A stretch of DNA of 64,000 nucleotides from Dendrophyllia cribrosa. Its lineage: Eukaryota > Cnidaria > Anthozoa > Scleractinia > Dendrophylliidae. The notes beneath the pieces are model-generated. The model searched no databases and was not told where the DNA came from. It saw only the letters and a program-made list of their open reading frames with translations. The position numbers and the translations under genes are program-made. Of the stretch, positions 60,065-64,000 are shown piece by piece. The stretch spans positions 48,015,252 through 48,079,251 of the forward strand of contig JAJLRJ010000002.1 of assembly GCA_024195265.1 (NCBI GenBank), given 5' to 3'. Numbering within the stretch: the stretch's first letter is position 1; the number at the start of each line of letters is the position of its first letter.

Positions 60065-63000
60065 GCTGTGGTTGTACATGTACTACGTTTTTTAGTCTGA
60101 AAAACATATTTGGGAAAAAAAATATGAGGAATCAAAGACATACTCCATTCATCCCAGAATATTTTAATTGGAAATGTTTTGCCTTAAAACCGGGATGACA
60201 AAGTGGAAACGGTTAAGAGATTCGGCTAAACAGGAAAATGTTATCTTCCATAAAAAAAAAATAATATAGTAATCAGTATTCGCTGTATTGGTGAAAATTG
60301 GACTGTTCGACGCCTTTTAGCGAACCTGTTTGCAGTAGACAATAAAAATGATATTTAACAAATAGATTCCATTTCGCCGTGTGTCTGTTCAGTTATAAAT
60401 CACAGATGACGTCAAAATGTGGTAAGAACAAAAAGGTGGCACACGAGCCGCACGAACTTGCCTCGTAGCGCTCGACTGTTCTAAGATTTGTTCCAGTTTA
60501 GGTATTTTTGAAGTCGCCAAGAACACTTTTCATCTTGGTTTCTCCTTTTTCTTGCTCGTAAACAGCTCCTGCTAAACATTTTTCGAGGCTTTCACTCGCT
60601 CAATCCAGAATAATCTCGCAAACATTTTCAAAACTATGCGCTATGTTGGACAAAACCAAACGAACATTTTTTCTATGACGTCAGCCGTGCGTCTGTACTC
60701 TGATAGATCATAGGCAATGACCAATCACAGAGCGTGTAGTATTCAGTTCATTGTATGAATCGGTGTAGATGATGTTACTGTGCTTTAAAAGTATAAATCT
60801 GAATTTCCGCTGAGTATTAGTTTTCAAAAGCTATGAGGATCTCTAGCAAAATAGTATTTTGGGTTTTTACCATATTTTATCTTTATATGTAGTTTTTGGT
60901 TTCTCTTATACGCAAACTTCATCACTTTTAATATCTATTTTTTTTTATTGTTGCAACACGTGCGCCTTCGGAACGTCTAGAAAAATAACTTTGAGTTTTT
61001 TGTACACACTACGTGAGGTTGAAAGCTAAATGTCATTATTTAAATGTCTTATTTCAGTAATTTAAAGCGATCGATGTCATTATTAATACCTTGAGCAAAT
61101 ATTTGTTGAGAGGAATGCTTTGCAAATGTCACGAAAATAAATTTATCGAATTAGTACATGTGAACTTCATTTTGTCATCATAAAACAGTGTTTTAAAAGT
61201 TAAAAGTTTTTAAAGCGTCCAATCCTTTGAAGACGTAACGACAAATTGTAACAAAAAATAGTGTGAGGATCTCTTCGATAAATTAAAAATTTATACTTTT
61301 TGTTTGCTTCCGATACCTGACCAACTATAAAAGGTAGCACGCATGTTTACACGAACGGAAATAAATTTCGTAATTAAAAGCGATAGCAGTAAGATAGACT
61401 ATTCATTCGTGCCTTTAATCTGTGCGCTTTCACAGCTCAAATTGAGATTTCAGCAAAATCAGAGGAAAAGAACGTTGTTTTTCCCTGTGACTGTACAGCA
61501 AGGCGTGAAAAACCACACGCAAGTACGTATACCTCAGGTGCGAGTTTCTTTATTTCATTATTTTGTGAATATGTAGCTCATTTAAGCGCGTCGGATGAGC
61601 ATTTATTTCTTTAGAAGAAATTGTTTTCCGTTAAAAAATATTTCCTTGGAAGATATAATGGGAACACAGTTCAATCATAATTTTGTGAGAGCAAACGTTT
61701 GACAGATTTACACGGTGTCAGTCTTTTTTACGACTGAGAATTATATGGGTGATAAAGGTGAATCTTTGTTTATAATTATTGCCGCATTAAATACATACAT
61801 TGCCTCGCTACAAAAAAAATATCTCTGAATATTCAAAGGGCATGGCATAAAAACCTTTTTTGTATGGAAGTGTGACTCCGATACACATTATTGTACTACA
61901 CACTCTTTGTGCAATGCCGTTTTCAAAACTCAAAATTTTACAAAGAAAGCATCGCTCATTGGCGCTCTTTCCCCCCCCCCCCCCCCCCCAATAATTTTGT
62001 AGTTTTTGATAGCTGATATGTGCTCAAAAATTACACCAAAAGATTTAAAAATTGCGCATATTAATACGTTTAACAAGCTCTTTCATCTTTTGAGGTCAAT
62101 TCGTGTTTATCACGATGCCTTCGTATGCCAATGAAACTAATGTAAACAATGACGTTAGCGATGATTCGATTAATATTCAGTATTCAAATCACGTAGTGAT
62201 ACTGAATTTGCTCGAGCGCCGGAGGCGTTTTTTTAAAACACGACCTCGTCGATCCGTGATTTTTTTGAAGCCTGTGTTTAATGTAGAAAATACGGTATGC
62301 TATTTTTTTGCAAGTTAAATTTGAAACACGCCATGACGAAATAACGTATCTGGGAATTCAAAATCTGAAATGTGATGATGGTTGTTTTCTTGTTCCTTTG
62401 TTCCTTTACTTTTCAACGTTAATTTCCCAAGTGGTGGAGTTATTTTGAAGCTGGGAAGGGCTGCACACCGGCATACAAAGGGCGAGAAGTGGCTGGTATA
62501 TGAACTTCTTCACCGTATTTATCCTTTCAAACCACTAGTTGCAGATGAAGTCGAACCTTTATATACAACCACTTCTAATGAACGACCTCCTATCCTAAGT
62601 AACTACGTTTCCACAATATCAAAATTTCTTCCGGTCAAGTGACATGCGGGGATGTTACGTGTTAATATTTTAATTTTCATAGGTTCGGTACAATAACTAG
62701 TGACGAGTCTAGCAAACAACTGAAATCTATGCTTTAATCTCCATCCCGCGTGTTCCAACCTCCAAACAGCAACTACAAGAAGAAGACTGAACTGGAATGA
62801 AACGATTCTCATTCCTTCTAGCCCGCGCGATCACATGCTTACCCAAATGATCACGTGATCAATATAACCAGAGATTTAAGTCGGATTGGACACTTAAAAC
62901 GCGCACCACCGTTTTCCAACTCGGCGTGCTTACATTGCACCTTACGAAACAAAGATTGAAATCTTCAACCCGAAAGTAATGACAAAAACAGTGGACGGCA

Positions 63001-64000
63001 CAAGTTACCATTATAAACGTTCACACGTCTCCAATGGTTTAACTGTTGAATCGGCCGAAAACCACTGATAAACAGTATCAAAAGCTACTTCGCTTAGTTC
63101 GTTTCAGTGATTTCCCGCCGGGTTGGCGTGACGTGAGATAATTTCTAGCTATTATCTGTATTGTGAAGTGAATTTTTATTCAAGTGGCACAGAGGAGATG
63201 AGACGAGAAGGAGTGGGAGATGGAGTTGTAACAAGAGGTTCATGAAGATTTAACGATGGCTTTACTGAGGTATGATTTCATGGTCTCTTTTATGACGTTT
63301 TCGCTGCTAAAAATAAGATAATCGCAGAATAAAATAATTTATTTTTGACGTTCTTTTTAGTGACGCGAGGAGAGTATTATAATATATATATATATATATA
63401 TATAAATTATATGAGAACGTACATATTGATCACAGTGGAATATCATAAATTACACGGAACGCTTGGACGTTGTCTTAAAATTTTACATTTTTAGCAATCA
63501 AGAAATGGCTTTGTATCAGTGAATATATTTTACGTAGGATTTTCTTTTCGAACAAAATTTAAATATAAATTGTGTTATTTCACTTCAATACGGATATGAA
63601 AATATATACTTATTAACTAACCTAAGGGCTTGTTTTTTAATATATCCCAGGCCATTTAATATTCCTTTCCTGAATATAGGTATTTTGCAGAGTTTCTTTT
63701 ACAGTTTTTCTTGAATATTTAGAGTAAATTTCAAGCAACAAAACGATCTAACTTAATATGCTTAATGCATCTATAAATTTGCAGAGAACTTTAAGTTGTT
63801 TCTACAAACGAGTATAATTATATATTTTGTGACAATTCGTACTGTCGAAATGGAATCTTCACTTTAAATGGCGTCAAGCCGTACTGAAAAGGGGAAACAA
63901 TGTCAAATTTATCGACAAAATATTAGCTAAACACTACTGTGGACGATGCAAAGATTTGTGATGTTTTAATTAAAACGGACAAACAGGGGAGACAGTTCTA
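60065..64000. other. Anonymous sequence with candidate first exons
   Basis: No gene is recognised. Candidate starts: ATG at 61343, shortly after TATAAAAG (61326), open until a donor-like CAG-GTGCGAG near 61540; and ATG at 63256 in ACGATGG context, with donor GAG-GTATGA at 63270. A C tract lies at about 61972-61989 and a TA microsatellite at 63382-63404. Confidence 0.25.

Noticed and set aside
59613..60107. 164-residue minus-strand frame, also similar to the frame at 27761-28168
   Set aside because: Both come from copies of the same YY1-motif repeat. The shared peptide has no start, domain or conservation to suggest a real protein.

Overview
This is a piece of animal nuclear genome, most likely from an anthozoan cnidarian (stony coral or sea anemone). 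Evidence is the AT-rich sequence, spliced genes with GT-AG introns, many short inverted-repeat elements, a tRNA-derived SINE, non-LTR retrotransposon pieces, and secreted PAN plus EGF proteins and an orphan rhodopsin-class receptor of the kind that is abundant in corals. The species cannot be fixed from sequence reading alone. There are no operons, CRISPR arrays, rRNA genes or bacterial signals.

Layout. 1-16 kb holds no gene I can recognise: a roughly 140-bp tandem repeat (411-960), several small MITEs and anonymous sequence. 16.2-27.5 kb is a nested transposon stack. A non-LTR retrotransposon on the minus strand is split by an 8,886-bp DNA transposon (17953-26838) with 29-bp perfect terminal inverted repeats and a TA target duplication. 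That element carries a Tc1/mariner-type DDE transposase near its left end (plus strand). Near its right end it carries a convergent multi-exon accessory gene (minus strand) with a Cys/His zinc-knuckle-like segment and a coiled coil. The transposase is itself interrupted by a hAT-like MITE, and two small elements with sibling terminal repeats lie inside. 27.5-32.5 kb is more repeat: a YY1-motif repeat, foldback MITEs, a SINE, and a 2.9-kb element with a 9-bp target duplication that carries a retrotransposon tail.

34.7-38.5 kb holds a two-exon rhodopsin-class GPCR (plus strand, 358 aa). Its intron carries a 73-nt poly-C tract plus a CA repeat, and an insertion next to the splice acceptor flanked by a 53-bp direct duplication. 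40-44 kb is a run of hairpin elements, including four consecutive inverted repeats and a 1-kb foldback. 44-53.5 kb holds two tandem paralogous three-exon genes (minus strand, 305 and 301 aa), each predicted to encode a secreted protein with signal peptide, PAN/apple-like domain, EGF domain and an unrecognised C-terminal domain. 53.5-64 kb is mostly anonymous sequence with a large inverted repeat (about 55.98-56.79 kb) and a second copy of the YY1-motif repeat.

The strongest candidate for an undescribed system is the 8.9-kb Tc1-like transposon with a convergent accessory gene. Its boundaries can be proven from the window itself, because removing it (keeping one TA) rejoins the retrotransposon reading frame exactly. 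Removing the MITE likewise rejoins the transposase frame exactly.
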